DNA of 5,762 nt from assembly GCA_029288115.1 (NCBI GenBank), contig JARFPV010000364.1, positions 1 through 5,762 of the forward strand. The letters run 5' to 3'. The translations under genes and the position numbers were made by a program. This document shows positions 5,210-5,762 of the stretch, piece by piece. How positions within the stretch are numbered: the stretch's first letter is position 1; each line of letters starts with the position of its first letter. This DNA comes from Akkermansiaceae bacterium (lineage in GTDB: Bacteria; Verrucomicrobiota; Verrucomicrobiia; Verrucomicrobiales; Akkermansiaceae). The notes below the pieces were generated by a model. That model had not been told where the DNA came from, ran no database searches, and saw only the letters and a program-made list of their open reading frames with translations.

Positions 5210-5762
5210 TTAGCGTGAGAGTTCATAGCCATCTGGATTGTCCTTGATAGTCCAGCCGAGGGCAGTGAGTTCGTCGCGGAGCTGGTCGGATGCGGCCCAG
5301 TCTTTGTTTTGTTTGGCCTGCCAGCGGCGTTCGGCCAGTTCTTGGATTTCTGCGGGGACATCTGAAGCATCTTCTTCGGCGGGGAGTTCGAGGCCGAGAG
5401 CGTATAAGATGGAGTCAAAGGCGGCGAGGTTGGCGGCTGCTTCGTCGCCCTCCAGTTTCTGGGCGGACTTCAGGCCGGAGAACAGGTGGCCTAGCGCCGC
5501 CGGGGTATTTAAATCGTTGTTCAACGCGTCGAAGGCGGCGGCGAATGTTGAGTTTTGAATGTTGAGTGTTGAATTGGAATTGTCGCCTGCGGCGGATTCC
5601 AAAGCGGCGCGGCCTTTGACGAGTTTGGCAAGGGCTTCCTTTGCTGCGTGGAGTGATTCCAAGGTGAAGTTGAGCTGCTTGCGGTAGTGTCCGGAGATGA
5701 GGACGTAACGGACTTCCATGGCAGTGTGACCTTTCTCTGCGAGGTCGTCGATGGTGTAGAGG
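5210..5762 (-). CDS. cysS: Cysteinyl-tRNA synthetase, C-terminal third (5' end outside window)
   Basis: The frame is open to the window edge, with 183 residues visible, and it stops at TAA (5210). The visible start, 'LYTIDDLAEKGHTAMEVRYVLISGHYRKQLNFTLESL', is the segment that normally follows KMSKS in CysRS ('F.t..dll.kg...a.R...ls.hYr..l.ft...l'). The HIGH and KMSKS motifs and the zinc ligands lie outside the window. It continues with the DALR-type helical anticodon-binding region, including 'FDALNNDLNTPAALGHLF' (about 77-94). It ends with the usual 'R..AK..KDWAASDQLRDELTALGW.IKD.PDG' tail. The enzyme charges tRNA-Cys with cysteine in the cytoplasm. Oddity: between helices, residues 61-73 'NSNSTLNIQNSTF' are unlike the rest of the domain and come from a 14-bp tandem repeat. 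The ATG at 5719 is internal. Confidence 0.95.
   Translation of the reverse strand, partial: LYTIDDLAEKGHTAMEVRYVLISGHYRKQLNFTLESLHAAKEALAKLVKGRAALESAAGDNSNSTLNIQNSTFAAAFDALNNDLNTPAALGHLFSGLKSAQKLEGDEAAANLAAFDSILYALGLELPAEEDASDVPAEIQELAERRWQAKQNKDWAASDQLRDELTALGWTIKDNPDGYELSR
5548..5575. repeat. 14-bp tandem repeat within cysS coding sequence
   Basis: GTTGAGTTTTGAAT (5548-5561) is followed by GTTGAGTGTTGAAT (5562-5575), 13 of 14 identical, with a half-length GTTGA.T sub-period. On the coding strand this gives 'STLNIQNSTF'. The AT-rich block is flanked by GC-rich cysS codons. It resembles the 'NSTLNIQHSTFNIQ'/'MLNVECSMLNVEC' short repeats I recall from intergenic DNA of Planctomycetota, Verrucomicrobiota and Lentisphaerae; that link is from memory. 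Confidence 0.7.

Overview
The window reads as ordinary bacterial chromosome, most likely from a Verrucomicrobiota-type organism. This placement is inferred from three things. The secreted beta-propeller protein ends in a 'YQVQW...W.DLG.P...FYRVVV' tail that I associate with Verrucomicrobiota and Planctomycetota secreted proteins. The intergenic and loop sequences carry degenerate short repeats of a kind common in those phyla. Several genes lack a clear Shine-Dalgarno sequence. No rRNA, tRNA, CRISPR array, integrase or intact insertion sequence was seen.

Layout. Positions 1-2022 (+ strand) hold a compact three-gene run: the C-terminal part of an ABC transporter ATPase (cut by the window edge), its ABC-2 type permease (ATGA overlap), and a LysE/RhtB-family amino-acid exporter 13 bp further on. 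A short convergent gap (2023-2085) with weak hairpins separates them from hemB (porphobilinogen synthase, - strand, 2086-3063), which is of the metal-site type lacking the zinc-binding cysteines. Then comes a 672-bp stretch without an intact gene (3064-3735). It holds a degenerate 10-bp repeat next to the hemB start, one copy of a dispersed repeat with an internal 17-bp tandem duplication, a remnant of the last 25 codons of an ABC exporter, and an AT-rich inverted repeat. Positions 3736-4980 (- strand) encode a secreted YVTN-type beta-propeller protein. A 229-bp gap carries the second copy of the dispersed repeat, which abuts the stop codon of cysS (cysteinyl-tRNA synthetase, - strand, 5210 to beyond the window end).

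How the genes relate. The ATPase and permease should form one transporter and are translationally coupled; the exporter may be co-transcribed with them. hemB, the propeller gene and cysS share a strand but are separated by long gaps, so they are probably separate transcription units without a common pathway.

I found no convincing new multi-gene system. The most interesting signals are small-scale: a roughly 70-bp dispersed repeat whose right edge lies at gene 3' ends, an ABC-exporter tail fossil joined to one copy, and a 14-bp tandem repeat read in frame within the cysS C-terminal region.
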